Source: Candidatus Pantoea floridensis (GTDB taxonomy: Bacteria; Pseudomonadota; Gammaproteobacteria; Enterobacterales; Enterobacteriaceae). From it: 64,000 bases of DNA. The notes beneath the pieces are model-generated. The model searched no databases and was not told the origin of the DNA. It was given only the letters and a program-made list of their open reading frames with translations. The translations under genes and the position numbers were made by a program. The DNA is taken from NCBI RefSeq assembly GCF_900215435.1, contig NZ_OCMY01000002.1, positions 186,001 to 250,000 on the forward strand, read 5' to 3'. Positions 46,475-54,060 of this stretch are shown in pieces; position 1 is the stretch's first letter; every line of letters begins with the position of its first letter.

Positions 46475-46564
46475 ATATTTTTTCAAATAATCAGCAATAT
46501 TCCTGCCGCTCATTCGTCTACCTCATCACAAGCCGTTATCTAATAATGTAATGAGGAAAGAGCA

Positions 46565-47011
46565 ATGAGAGATTTTGATATGCACAGACGCGATCACGGC
46601 CACCATTTTGGTGGTCACCGCATGGCAAAACCGCTGATCATCGGTGCCGTTATTGTTGCCGTACTCGGATTGCTGGTGATGTCGCTTTGGAATGCGTTAC
46701 TGCCGGGCATCGTCGGCGTGAAAAGCATCGGTTTCTGGCAGGCGTTGGGGCTGTTAGCGCTTTGCCGCATTCTGTTTGGGGGGTTGGGTTTCCGCCCAGG
46801 GATGTTTGGTATGGCACGCCGCCGTATGCATGAACGCTGGATGCAAATGACACCGGAACAGCGCGAAGAGTTTATGCAGCATCGCCGTAATCGTTTTGGT
46901 CATCGCGGCCACCGCGATCGCTGCGACTGGCACGGTGGTCGTCGTGACGAAAGAAACGATTCTCGCCCGCAGCCCGATAGCAACGCGTCCAAACCCAGCG
47001 ATTCCGAGTAA
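46565..47011 (+). CDS. His/Arg-rich membrane protein, candidate sigma-factor partner
   Basis: A 148-aa protein. The N-terminus is His-rich (MHRRDHGHHFGGHRM), followed by two helices (about 22-45 and 53-72) and a highly charged, His/Arg-rich C-terminal part (MTPEQREEFMQHRRNRFGHR and onwards) that is probably cytoplasmic. The gene ends five bases before the ATG of an ECF-type sigma factor. Anti-sigma factors are typically encoded adjacent to such sigma genes and span the membrane, so that role is a reasonable guess. The His clusters could bind metal ions. No anti-sigma domain of known family is visible. Confidence 0.7.
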   Translation: MRDFDMHRRDHGHHFGGHRMAKPLIIGAVIVAVLGLLVMSLWNALLPGIVGVKSIGFWQALGLLALCRILFGGLGFRPGMFGMARRRMHERWMQMTPEQREEFMQHRRNRFGHRGHRDRCDWHGGRRDERNDSRPQPDSNASKPSDSE

Positions 47012-47016
47012 TCGTG

Positions 47017-47565
47017 ATGCCGCAGGATTCACTGCTAATGTCAGCAATCAACGCCTGTCGCACAAAGCTGAAGGCGTTTATTCGCGGTCGAACGGCGGTG
47101 CGTGAAGATGCTGATGATATCTTGCAGGAAGTCACCTATAAGCTGATGCAGGTAGAGCAGCCGGTGGAGAACGTTGCCGCCTGGCTGTTTCGCGCGGCGC
47201 GCAATGAAATGACCGACCGCGCGCGTAAAAAGACCGAACAGCCTCTTTCGAACGTCTTCGGCGGTGACGAAGAGGGTGAATTTCCTGAGGATGAGCTGGC
47301 GGAAACCTTATTTGGCGTGCCGCAAACGCCAGAAGATGAATATTTAAAAGCGTTACTGTGGGAAGAGCTGGAGGAAGCGCTCGCTGAGCTTCCAGCTTTA
47401 CAGCGCGAGGTATTCGAGAAAACCGAACTCCTCGGATATAGCTATCATGAGCTGGCAGCAGAAAGCGGCAGCAGCGTGCAGGCTTTATTGTCGCGCAAGC
47501 ATAAAGCGGTACTGTTTTTGCGCACCCGCTTACGCAGCCTGTACGATGAATTAACCCTCGATTGA
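47017..47565 (+). CDS. ECF-type RNA polymerase sigma factor
   Basis: A 182-aa sigma-70-family protein. Region 2 is evident (VREDADDILQEVTYKLMQVE then NVAAWLFRAARNEMTDRARK) and region 4 carries ALAELPALQREVFEKTELLG then YSYHELAAESGSSVQALLSR, the HTH. An acidic linker (GGDEEGEFPEDELAE) joins them. The start is ATG 47017; GTG 47014 directly before it is an alternative. It is coupled to the His-rich membrane protein gene. The signal and regulon are unknown. A strong terminator follows. Confidence 0.9.
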   Translation: MPQDSLLMSAINACRTKLKAFIRGRTAVREDADDILQEVTYKLMQVEQPVENVAAWLFRAARNEMTDRARKKTEQPLSNVFGGDEEGEFPEDELAETLFGVPQTPEDEYLKALLWEELEEALAELPALQREVFEKTELLGYSYHELAAESGSSVQALLSRKHKAVLFLRTRLRSLYDELTLD

Positions 47566-47607
47566 TAAAAAGCATCCCAGCGTCATACGCTGGGATGCTG
47601 CTTTTTA
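47566..47607. terminator. Bidirectional terminator after the sigma gene
   Basis: AGCATCCCAGCG and CGCTGGGATGCT form a 12-bp stem with a 5-base loop. Four As precede it and GCTTTTT follows it. It ends within the stop codon of the convergent RomA-like gene. Confidence 0.9.
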
Positions 47608-48624
47608 CCACCAGCAGGCTTCTTCCTGCGGCTGCAAAAATTGCACGCCCTGCCCGATTTGCGGCATACAGAGTTTGATTTGATGTTCCTTTGCCAGCGC
47701 GACTATTTGATTCAGCGGATCGTTCCAGTGATGAAATGCCAGATCGAAGGTGGCATTGTGAATCGGAAACAGCCATTTCGCGTTCAGATCTTTAAAGGCT
47801 TTTATGGTGTCTTGCGGCAGCATGTGAATATCGGCCCAGCGACGGTCATAAGCCCCATTTTCCAGAAATGCCATATCGAATGGGCCAAACTTATGGCCGA
47901 TCTGTTTGAATCCGTCGAAATAGCCGGAATCACCACCGAAGAACAGGCGGAATTCATCGCTAATGATGCTCCACGAGCACCATAAGCGTTTATTACCGTC
48001 AAATAAACCTCGCCCGGAAAAGTGCTGCGAAGGCGTTGCGACAAATTGAATGCCGCCAATATCTGTGGATTCCCACCAATCGAGCTGCGTAATTTTCTCC
48101 GGCGCAACGCCCCAGGATGTAATCAAGTCGCCAACACCGAGCGGAGTCAGGAAATATCGCACCCGATCTTTGAGCTGCATGATGCTGTGATAATCGAGAT
48201 GATCATAATGATCGTGCGAGAGAATAATCCCTTCGATGGGCGGCAGCGCGTCGAGTGAAATAGGTGCCGGCTGAAAGCGTTTGGGACCTAATCGGCGAAA
48301 CGGTGACGCACGCTGGGTAAATACCGGATCGGTCAGCCAAAATTTGCCCTGTATTTTAAACAATAATGAAGAGTGTCCAAGCCGATATACACGCTTATCC
48401 GGTGCGAGAAGCAGCTGCTGCGCGCTAAGAGGGATAAGCGGTAATGCATGCTCGGGAACCGTATTTTTAGGTTTGTTAAACGTAAAGTCCCAGATAAGTT
48501 TGGCATATTCGGCCAATCCCAGCTGCTGGCGTGGAATGCCATTATTAAATCTCTTGCCATCAAATTGTGCGGATTGTGGATAGCTTTTTATCGTGCAGCG
48601 GGCAATGCTCGAACTATTCATCAT
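47605..48624 (-). CDS. MBL-fold metallohydrolase (RomA/NAPE-PLD-like)
   Basis: A 339-aa metallo-beta-lactamase-fold hydrolase. The binuclear metal motif HDHYDHLD is at about residues 136-143, with ATPSQHFSGRG and FFGGDSGYF as the next ligands, and FPIHNATFDL late. This is the RomA/NAPE-PLD-like branch, which acts on phosphodiesters or related lipids in characterised relatives. In E. coli RomA-type expression was linked to outer-membrane protein levels in older work; that link is from memory. It has two adjacent ATG codons; the first is used. A separate transcription unit, divergent from the GGCT-like gene. Confidence 0.88.
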   Translation of the reverse strand: MMNSSSIARCTIKSYPQSAQFDGKRFNNGIPRQQLGLAEYAKLIWDFTFNKPKNTVPEHALPLIPLSAQQLLLAPDKRVYRLGHSSLLFKIQGKFWLTDPVFTQRASPFRRLGPKRFQPAPISLDALPPIEGIILSHDHYDHLDYHSIMQLKDRVRYFLTPLGVGDLITSWGVAPEKITQLDWWESTDIGGIQFVATPSQHFSGRGLFDGNKRLWCSWSIISDEFRLFFGGDSGYFDGFKQIGHKFGPFDMAFLENGAYDRRWADIHMLPQDTIKAFKDLNAKWLFPIHNATFDLAFHHWNDPLNQIVALAKEHQIKLCMPQIGQGVQFLQPQEEACWW

Positions 48625-48769
48625 TGATCTTTTACCTCACCAGGCGGGTGGTTCAGAATAGCGATTTTCAATAGTACGCACATCACATATCGGGCGGTCT
48701 GCATGCCGGGGATGACATCATCCCTGCGGCAGAGTAAAGTGCCGCTTTTGCTTGATTTTACGAGGGAAA

Positions 48770-49096
48770 ATGGAACGTTTATTTGTTTACGGTACGTTAC
48801 AACCAGGCCACTCCAATGCCCATATTCTGGAAAATATCGGCGGCGAATGGCTGGCGGGATCGGTTGCAGGCATCTACTACGCGCGTGGCTGGGGCGCTGC
48901 AGCGGATTTTCCCGGCATTGTTTTGCAGCACGACGGGCCACGCGTGCAGGGTTATGTGTTTATGTCCGATCGGCTGGCGTCACATTGGCCGATGCTTGAT
49001 GAATTTGAAGATGGCTACGATCGCGTTGAAGTCGACGTGATCACCCTTGATGGACAGCCGCTCTCGGCATGGATTTACCAGCTTCAGCCGCAGTAA
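48770..49096 (+). CDS. Gamma-glutamylcyclotransferase-like protein (YtfP family)
   Basis: A 108-aa protein of the GGCT/AIG2/YtfP fold, with the substrate-binding loop YGTLQPG at residues 7-13 and the catalytic-region Glu in LDEFEDGYDRV. Members cleave gamma-glutamyl peptides or glutathione-derived compounds to 5-oxoproline, but activity of the bacterial YtfP type is uncertain. The ATG at 48770 has GAGG eight bases upstream, better than the earlier start at 48752. It is followed after 33 bases by an MBL-fold gene on the same strand. Confidence 0.88.
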   Translation: MERLFVYGTLQPGHSNAHILENIGGEWLAGSVAGIYYARGWGAAADFPGIVLQHDGPRVQGYVFMSDRLASHWPMLDEFEDGYDRVEVDVITLDGQPLSAWIYQLQPQ

Positions 49097-49129
49097 TAAG
49101 CATGTTTCATTTATGGTCAGGAGTCGAGC

Positions 49130-49924
49130 ATGATTAAAGTCTGCACTGCATGCGGCACGTCTTACGACGAGCAACGTGAAGAAATCAAACGCTGCGCAAT
49201 ATGTGACGATGATCGGCAATACGTGCCGGCAACCGGGCAAAAATGGATGCCGCTGGAACGCCTGCTCGTCACTCACAGCAATAAATGGCAGCAGCACACC
49301 GCCACACTCTTTAGCTTGCAGACGGTGCCTGGCTTTGCCATCAATCAACGCGCCTTTCTGCTGCGAACATCTCAGGGAAATATTCTTTGGGATTGCATCG
49401 CTAATCTGGATAACGCCACGAAAGCCATTATCAGCGCGCTTGGCGGTATTCACGCCATCGCTATTTCACACCCGCATTATTACAGCACCATGCAGGATTG
49501 GGCTGCCGCCTTTAACGCGCCGATTTACCTCCATGCCAGCGATCGTGAATGGATTATGCGCTCCAGTTCCCATATTCAGCTTTGGCACGGTGACGAACAG
49601 GAAATTTTACCTGCAGTGAAGCTGATTCGTCTTGGCGGCCATTTTGCCGGGGGTTGTGTGTTGCATCATTCGCACAATGACGGCTTACTTTTAAGCGGCG
49701 ATATATTGCAAGTCACGCCTGGCGCTAATGCCGTGTCATTTATGTGGAGCTACCCAAATATGCTGCCACTCTCTGCCTCGACGGTGAGCGACATTATGCT
49801 TCGGCTTTCACCGTTAAAATTTGAGCAACTTTACGGCGCATTTGAGCATCGTGAAATTTTGACCGAAGCGCAGAAAAAAGTTCTGCATTCGGGAGAGAAA
49901 TACATCGCCTGTTTGCAAAAGTAG
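49130..49924 (+). CDS. Zinc-ribbon plus MBL-fold hydrolase-like protein
   Basis: A 264-aa protein. The first 30 residues form a small C4 zinc ribbon (CTACG and CAICDDD). The rest is a metallo-beta-lactamase fold with the ligand-region ISHPHYYSTMQDW instead of the standard H-x-H-x-D-H, and later LGGHFAGGCVLHH and LLSGDILQV. The altered motif lacks the Asp-His of the second metal site, so a one-metal or modified site is likely. Start supported by GGAGTCGAGC upstream. Probably co-transcribed with the GGCT-like gene. Substrate unknown. Confidence 0.85.
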   Translation: MIKVCTACGTSYDEQREEIKRCAICDDDRQYVPATGQKWMPLERLLVTHSNKWQQHTATLFSLQTVPGFAINQRAFLLRTSQGNILWDCIANLDNATKAIISALGGIHAIAISHPHYYSTMQDWAAAFNAPIYLHASDREWIMRSSSHIQLWHGDEQEILPAVKLIRLGGHFAGGCVLHHSHNDGLLLSGDILQVTPGANAVSFMWSYPNMLPLSASTVSDIMLRLSPLKFEQLYGAFEHREILTEAQKKVLHSGEKYIACLQK

Positions 49925-49970
49925 CGGCCCCTGAACGAATTCCAGGCGAACGGCTCACCAATGGATGTAC

Positions 49971-49986
49971 AGACGTCTAGATATCC
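49971..49986 (+). promoter_or_regulatory. MetJ operator (two met boxes)
   Basis: AGACGTCT followed directly by AGATATCC: one perfect and one partial met box in tandem, the arrangement needed by MetJ dimers. It lies 40 bases before the lipoprotein ATG, so transcription is probably repressed when S-adenosylmethionine is high. Confidence 0.75.
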
Positions 49987-50025
49987 ATTATAGTCCGTTT
50001 CCTACGTTAAGAGGGGACCTGCGCA

Positions 50026-50826
50026 ATGAAGAAAATAATACTCACAACTCTGCTGGCTGCTTCCGTTGCACTGTTGAGTGGCTGTAATAAAAACGATGAA
50101 AACCACATCAAAGTGGCCATAAATACCGGGCCAGACCAAGCGTTATGGGACACAGTGAAGCAAGTTGCGCACGACAAATATCAGCTGGATGTTGATGTTG
50201 TCGCCTTCAATGACTATGTACAGCCAAACGAAGCGCTGTATAACAAAGATGTTGACGCCAATGCGTTTCAGAGCCTGCCCTATCTGGAGATGCAATCAAA
50301 AGAGCGCGGTTACCACTTCGCCGTAGTAACCAACACCTTTGTATTCCCGATTGCGGGTTATTCCCGCAAGATAAAATCGCTTAATGAGTTACCCATCGGT
50401 GCCACTGTAACTATCTCTAATGAAGCGACCACGCTGGGCCGCAGTCTGCTGCTGTTACAGGCGCAAGGCCTAATTAAAGTAAAACCAGAAGCGGGTCTGC
50501 TGCCCACCACGCTGGATATCACTGACAATCCTAAAAAGCTGAAAATTGTGGAAGTTGATACGCCGCAGCTAGCGCGCACCCTGGATGACCCACAGGTTTA
50601 TATTTCCATCATCAACAACAACTTTGCTGCCCTGGTGAATCTCTCTGCTTCGCGTGATGGGATGTTTATGGAAGGCAAAGCCTCACCGTACGTCAATGCC
50701 ATCGTGGCGCGTGAAGACAATAAAGACAGCGCCAACGTGCAGAAGTTGAAACAGGCCTTCCAGTCGCAGGAAGTGCTGGATAAAGCGAACGAAATCTATA
50801 AAGGCGATATTATTAAAGGCTGGTAA
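50026..50826 (+). CDS. nlpA: MetQ/NlpA-family methionine-binding lipoprotein
   Basis: A 266-aa lipoprotein. The signal ends in the lipobox LLSGC with lipidated Cys20. The mature protein has the MetQ/NlpA motifs NTFVFPIAGYSRKIKSL, RSLLLLQAQGLIKV, LDITDNPKKLKIVEVD and SPYVNAIVAREDN. Residue 21 after the Cys is Asn (CNK), not Asp, so outer-membrane sorting is expected. No metN or metI is adjacent, as with E. coli nlpA; it may work with the main MetNI transporter elsewhere. The MetJ operator upstream ties it to methionine supply. A hairpin at 50842-50870 follows. Confidence 0.93.
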   Translation: MKKIILTTLLAASVALLSGCNKNDENHIKVAINTGPDQALWDTVKQVAHDKYQLDVDVVAFNDYVQPNEALYNKDVDANAFQSLPYLEMQSKERGYHFAVVTNTFVFPIAGYSRKIKSLNELPIGATVTISNEATTLGRSLLLLQAQGLIKVKPEAGLLPTTLDITDNPKKLKIVEVDTPQLARTLDDPQVYISIINNNFAALVNLSASRDGMFMEGKASPYVNAIVAREDNKDSANVQKLKQAFQSQEVLDKANEIYKGDIIKGW

Positions 50827-50841
50827 TACCCGGCAAAATAA

Positions 50842-50870
50842 AGCCGCGCAACGCATTTTTTTGCGCGGCT
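50842..50870 (+). terminator. Hairpin after nlpA
   Basis: AGCCGCGCAA and TTGCGCGGCT form a perfect 10-bp stem with a T-rich 9-base loop, 16 bases past the stop codon. There is no T-run after the stem, so efficiency is uncertain. Confidence 0.65.
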
Positions 50871-51102
50871 ATCTCAACATCAAGCCCCTCTTTCTCTTCA
50901 CATTTGCTTTCCTCTCTCACTGTTAAAACGATTAATCAACTACGCTCAGATCATAAACCAGGCAGCAATATAAAAATGCCGTAAAAATATCGGCGATTGG
51001 CGTAAAAATGGTGTTCATAAATTCGCCTTACCCTGTTCGCCCGCGTTGCAAACGGGTATGTTCGCCATCATGAGTCTCAAACCTGATACCTACAGGAAAT
51101 CT

Positions 51103-52971
51103 ATGAGTCAGAACGAAAAACAGTCCCTACCGGCAGGGATGCTAGCCGCAGCAGGCATAGTGTTTGGCGATATCGGTACCAGCCCACTTTATACCCTCAA
51201 AGAGTGCCTCTCCATTCTGCCCGACGGCAGCATATCAACCACGGCGGTAATGGGCTTTCTTTCGCTGATTTTCTGGGCGCTGACGCTCATCGTTACCTTG
51301 AAATATGTTTGTTTTGTCATGCGAGCCGATCACGATGGCGAAGGCGGCGTTCTAACGTTGATGTCGCTGGCGCGCCAGCACGTTGGAGAAAAAGCGGGTC
51401 ACATCATTGTGCTGGCGGGCTTAATTGGCGGCGCGTTCTTTTATGGCGATGGTGTTATTACGCCGGCAATTTCGGTGCTATCGGCGATTGAAGGGATTGA
51501 AGTGGTTTCCCCAGAGTTGGATAAATATGTGGTACCGCTGGCGGTAGTGATTCTTACCCTACTGTTTATCATTCAACGGCACGGAACGGAGAAGGTCAGT
51601 AAAGTATTCGGGCCGGTGATGTTTGTCTGGTTTGTTTCAATTGCCCTGCTAGGTATTCGCGGTATCGCACTCAACCCTGACGTGCTCTACGCGCTCAATC
51701 CTTCCTACGCACTGACGTTTTTACTGAGCCATAAAGCGCTCTCGTTTGCCGCGCTCGGCATGGTGGTTCTGGCGGTAACCGGTGCAGAAGCGCTGTATGC
51801 AGATATGGGACACTTGGGTAAAACACCGATTCGCATGGCCTGGCTGGTCATCGCCATGCCTGCGCTGGTACTTAACTATTTTGGTCAGGGTGCATTAGTG
51901 ATTGCCAATCCGCAGGCTATTAATAACCCGTTCTTTAACCTCGCACCTGCCTGGGGGCAAATTCCGCTGATTGTGCTTTCGACAATGGCAACGGTGATTG
52001 CCGCACAATCCGTGATTTCCGGCGTATATACCCTGACGCATCAGGCGATACGTCAGGGCTTCCTGCCGCCGATGCGCATTATCTTTACGTCACATACCGA
52101 ATCCGGACAGATCTATATTCCCGTGGTGAACTGGCTGCTGTTCGTTGCCGTAACGGTGATTGTTTTGGCCTTCCGCCAGTCTTCGGCGCTCTCTTCCGCT
52201 TACGGCATCGTCGTCACCGGAACAATGGTGATTACCGCCTGCCTGGCAGGCGTCGTCGCGCTGCGTAACTGGAAGTGGCCGTTACCGGTCGCTCTCATTT
52301 TCCTGCTGTGTATGCTCAGCATTGATGTACCGCTATTTAGCGCCAATCTGATGAAATTGTTCTCTGGCGGTTGGGTGCCCGTGTTGCTGGCACTCAGTAT
52401 GATGGGACTCATGCTGATTTGGAGCAGCGAGCGTAATCGTTTAATTCGCCGATTGAATAACGATCCAGAAAGCTTGCAAGCATTGGTCAGATCGCTGGAA
52501 ACCAATCCGCCCAGTCGCGTGGCCGGCACGGCGATTTTTCTGGCGCGGAAACAGCACGAAATTCCGCAGGCGCTGCTGCATAACCTCAAACACAACCGCG
52601 TATTACATAAACGCGTGGTGCTGCTACACATCCGCACCGCTGATATACCGCGCGTTTATAATCAAAAGCGCCTGAGCATCTCCCAGCTGTCCCCTTCATT
52701 CTGGCAAGTCACCGCCACTTATGGTTGGCGCGAAACGCCGTCAATGGCTGAAATTCTGCATCTGTGTGGGCTGGAAGGATTTGGCTGTACCGTGAATGAA
52801 GCCTCCTTCTTTACCTCACATGACACCCTGGTGATGAAAAAAAGAAAAGGTCTGATGCGGGTGAAAGGCGGTATCTTCCATTTCTGCCAGCGTAATGCGC
52901 TGCGCGCGCATGAGCAGTTTAATATCCCGCCGAATCGGGTGATTGAGTTGGGCGGACAGCGCGAGTTTTAA
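51103..52971 (+). CDS. kup: Low-affinity potassium transporter Kup
   Basis: A 622-aa KUP/HAK-family K(+)/H(+) symporter of the inner membrane, the same length as E. coli Kup when the ATG at 51103 is used (CAGGAAA upstream). The family signature GDIGTSPLYTLKECLS is at residues about 20-35. Others visible are VMRADHDGEGGVLTLMSLA, GDGVITPAISVLSAIEGIE, GAEALYADMGHLGKTPIRMAW and the cytoplasmic C-terminus ending PPNRVIELGGQREF. About twelve helices are expected. The sequence is clearly diverged from E. coli Kup, and rbsD is not next to it; it could be a second paralogue. Confidence 0.94.
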   Translation: MSQNEKQSLPAGMLAAAGIVFGDIGTSPLYTLKECLSILPDGSISTTAVMGFLSLIFWALTLIVTLKYVCFVMRADHDGEGGVLTLMSLARQHVGEKAGHIIVLAGLIGGAFFYGDGVITPAISVLSAIEGIEVVSPELDKYVVPLAVVILTLLFIIQRHGTEKVSKVFGPVMFVWFVSIALLGIRGIALNPDVLYALNPSYALTFLLSHKALSFAALGMVVLAVTGAEALYADMGHLGKTPIRMAWLVIAMPALVLNYFGQGALVIANPQAINNPFFNLAPAWGQIPLIVLSTMATVIAAQSVISGVYTLTHQAIRQGFLPPMRIIFTSHTESGQIYIPVVNWLLFVAVTVIVLAFRQSSALSSAYGIVVTGTMVITACLAGVVALRNWKWPLPVALIFLLCMLSIDVPLFSANLMKLFSGGWVPVLLALSMMGLMLIWSSERNRLIRRLNNDPESLQALVRSLETNPPSRVAGTAIFLARKQHEIPQALLHNLKHNRVLHKRVVLLHIRTADIPRVYNQKRLSISQLSPSFWQVTATYGWRETPSMAEILHLCGLEGFGCTVNEASFFTSHDTLVMKKRKGLMRVKGGIFHFCQRNALRAHEQFNIPPNRVIELGGQREF

Positions 52972-53312
52972 TTTTTCTAACGCAACCCTTAGCCGGTTTG
53001 CCATGAATGCGGCTGTCAGAAGCGCTTTACCGTTTTTTGTCAGGCCGCCATTCATGACAACATTTTTAACAGCGGCAAATGTAACCACATGCAAATATAT
53101 TCGCGGAAGTTTGAATGAGTTGTGGCTGAAGATTTCTTAACATCTAATTAGCAATTAAAGCTAAAACGCTTAACCTCAAAACGTGTTTATTAGCTTTACC
53201 GGCAATGATCACCCGCCGTGAGCATTTTTGGGATGTAAAAGCGCATTATCAACAATTGAACAACTCGCAGCTTCAGCCATGGGCTCAGCTATTCTTTCCG
53301 AGGAGTATGGCC
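52972..53312. other. Gene-free stretch with REP-like arms and an inverted repeat
   Basis: Between kup and the next gene there is no convincing gene. GCCATGAATGCGGC (53000) and GCCGCCATTCATGAC (53044) form an imperfect REP-like inverted pair that may end kup transcripts. TAAAGCTAA (53156-53164) and TTAGCTTTA (53190-53198) are a perfect 9-base inverted repeat ahead of the next promoter. Confidence 0.5.
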
Positions 53313-53618
53313 ATGAAACAATTAATTAATGATGTTATCTCAATCTTTACACCGCAATCTGTAAAACCCGTTTTAATTCGTGCTGATTTAACCCATCGCG
53401 AAATTTCATCAATCCATCCGGTTGGATTTACTTCCGTGAGCTGGGCCACCTCAATGGAAGAACTGAATGACGCATTTGTGCAAAAAGCACTTGCCGCTGG
53501 CGCTGTGGGCTACCACATCACCGACGTTGAGTCTCACGAGCCGGCGCACGATGGCCAACACGTGATGGCTGCAACAGCGACGCTTTATCACATCAATAGT
53601 AAAGTGGCCTATGGCTGA
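53313..53618 (+). CDS. Small protein with possible DUF1471-like fold
   Basis: A 101-aa soluble protein without a signal peptide. The C-terminal half (VGFTSVSWATSMEELNDAFV, then AGAVGYHITDVE and MAATATLYHI) has the strand-helix-strand pattern and ending of DUF1471/YdgH-BhsA proteins. Those proteins are normally exported, so the assignment is tentative. AGGAG seven bases before ATG 53313 decides the start; the ATG at 53307 is only one base from it. A terminator follows. Confidence 0.6.
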   Translation: MKQLINDVISIFTPQSVKPVLIRADLTHREISSIHPVGFTSVSWATSMEELNDAFVQKALAAGAVGYHITDVESHEPAHDGQHVMAATATLYHINSKVAYG

Positions 53619-53646
53619 TGTTTACTGTCGTCCTGCATGAATTCAT

Positions 53647-53678
53647 AGCCTGCCTTGCGTCATCGGCAGGCTTTTTTC
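53647..53678 (+). terminator. Rho-independent terminator
   Basis: AGCCTGCC and GGCAGGCT form an 8-bp stem around a 10-base loop, followed by six Ts. It ends the small gene at 53313-53618. Confidence 0.9.
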
Positions 53679-54060
53679 TGCGAAATACTCTGTATGAAAG
53701 TCGATATACTAAAGAGTGGATGTATGTGATATGTATACAATAACATATAAATAGCGAATGCCATTCACTATTAACGCTCGAACTTTATTACAATGGCAAC
53801 TTAACTATTAAAAGCAAGCAAAGGAAATTCTGAGAAAAATGATAGAACTTACTTAATATCAAAGTTGGATAACAAACCATTATGCCTAAATAGACTACGC
53901 AGTAATCCTCTGATAAAGATAAGTTTTATCTTTTTCACTAGAAATTGGTGTAGGCATTAAAATCGACTTAACTTACTAATAGATAGTTATCAGGTATTTA
54001 CCCTCTGCAAAAAAACACTATATGGTGACGGCATAAAATTCCATCCAGAGGGAAATAGAT
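53679..54060. other. AT-rich upstream region of the effector gene
   Basis: About 380 strongly AT-rich bases hold no gene. AAAGATAA and TTATCTTT (53915-53933, loop GTT) form a hairpin followed by Ts. The base composition differs visibly from the flanks, which fits an acquired island that begins here. The effector start at 54061 is preceded by GAGGGAAATAGAT. Confidence 0.5.

Noticed and set aside
52816..53094. 92-codon minus-strand frame over the kup 3' end
   Set aside because: Most of it is antisense to the conserved Kup C-terminus, and the rest crosses REP-like sequence.
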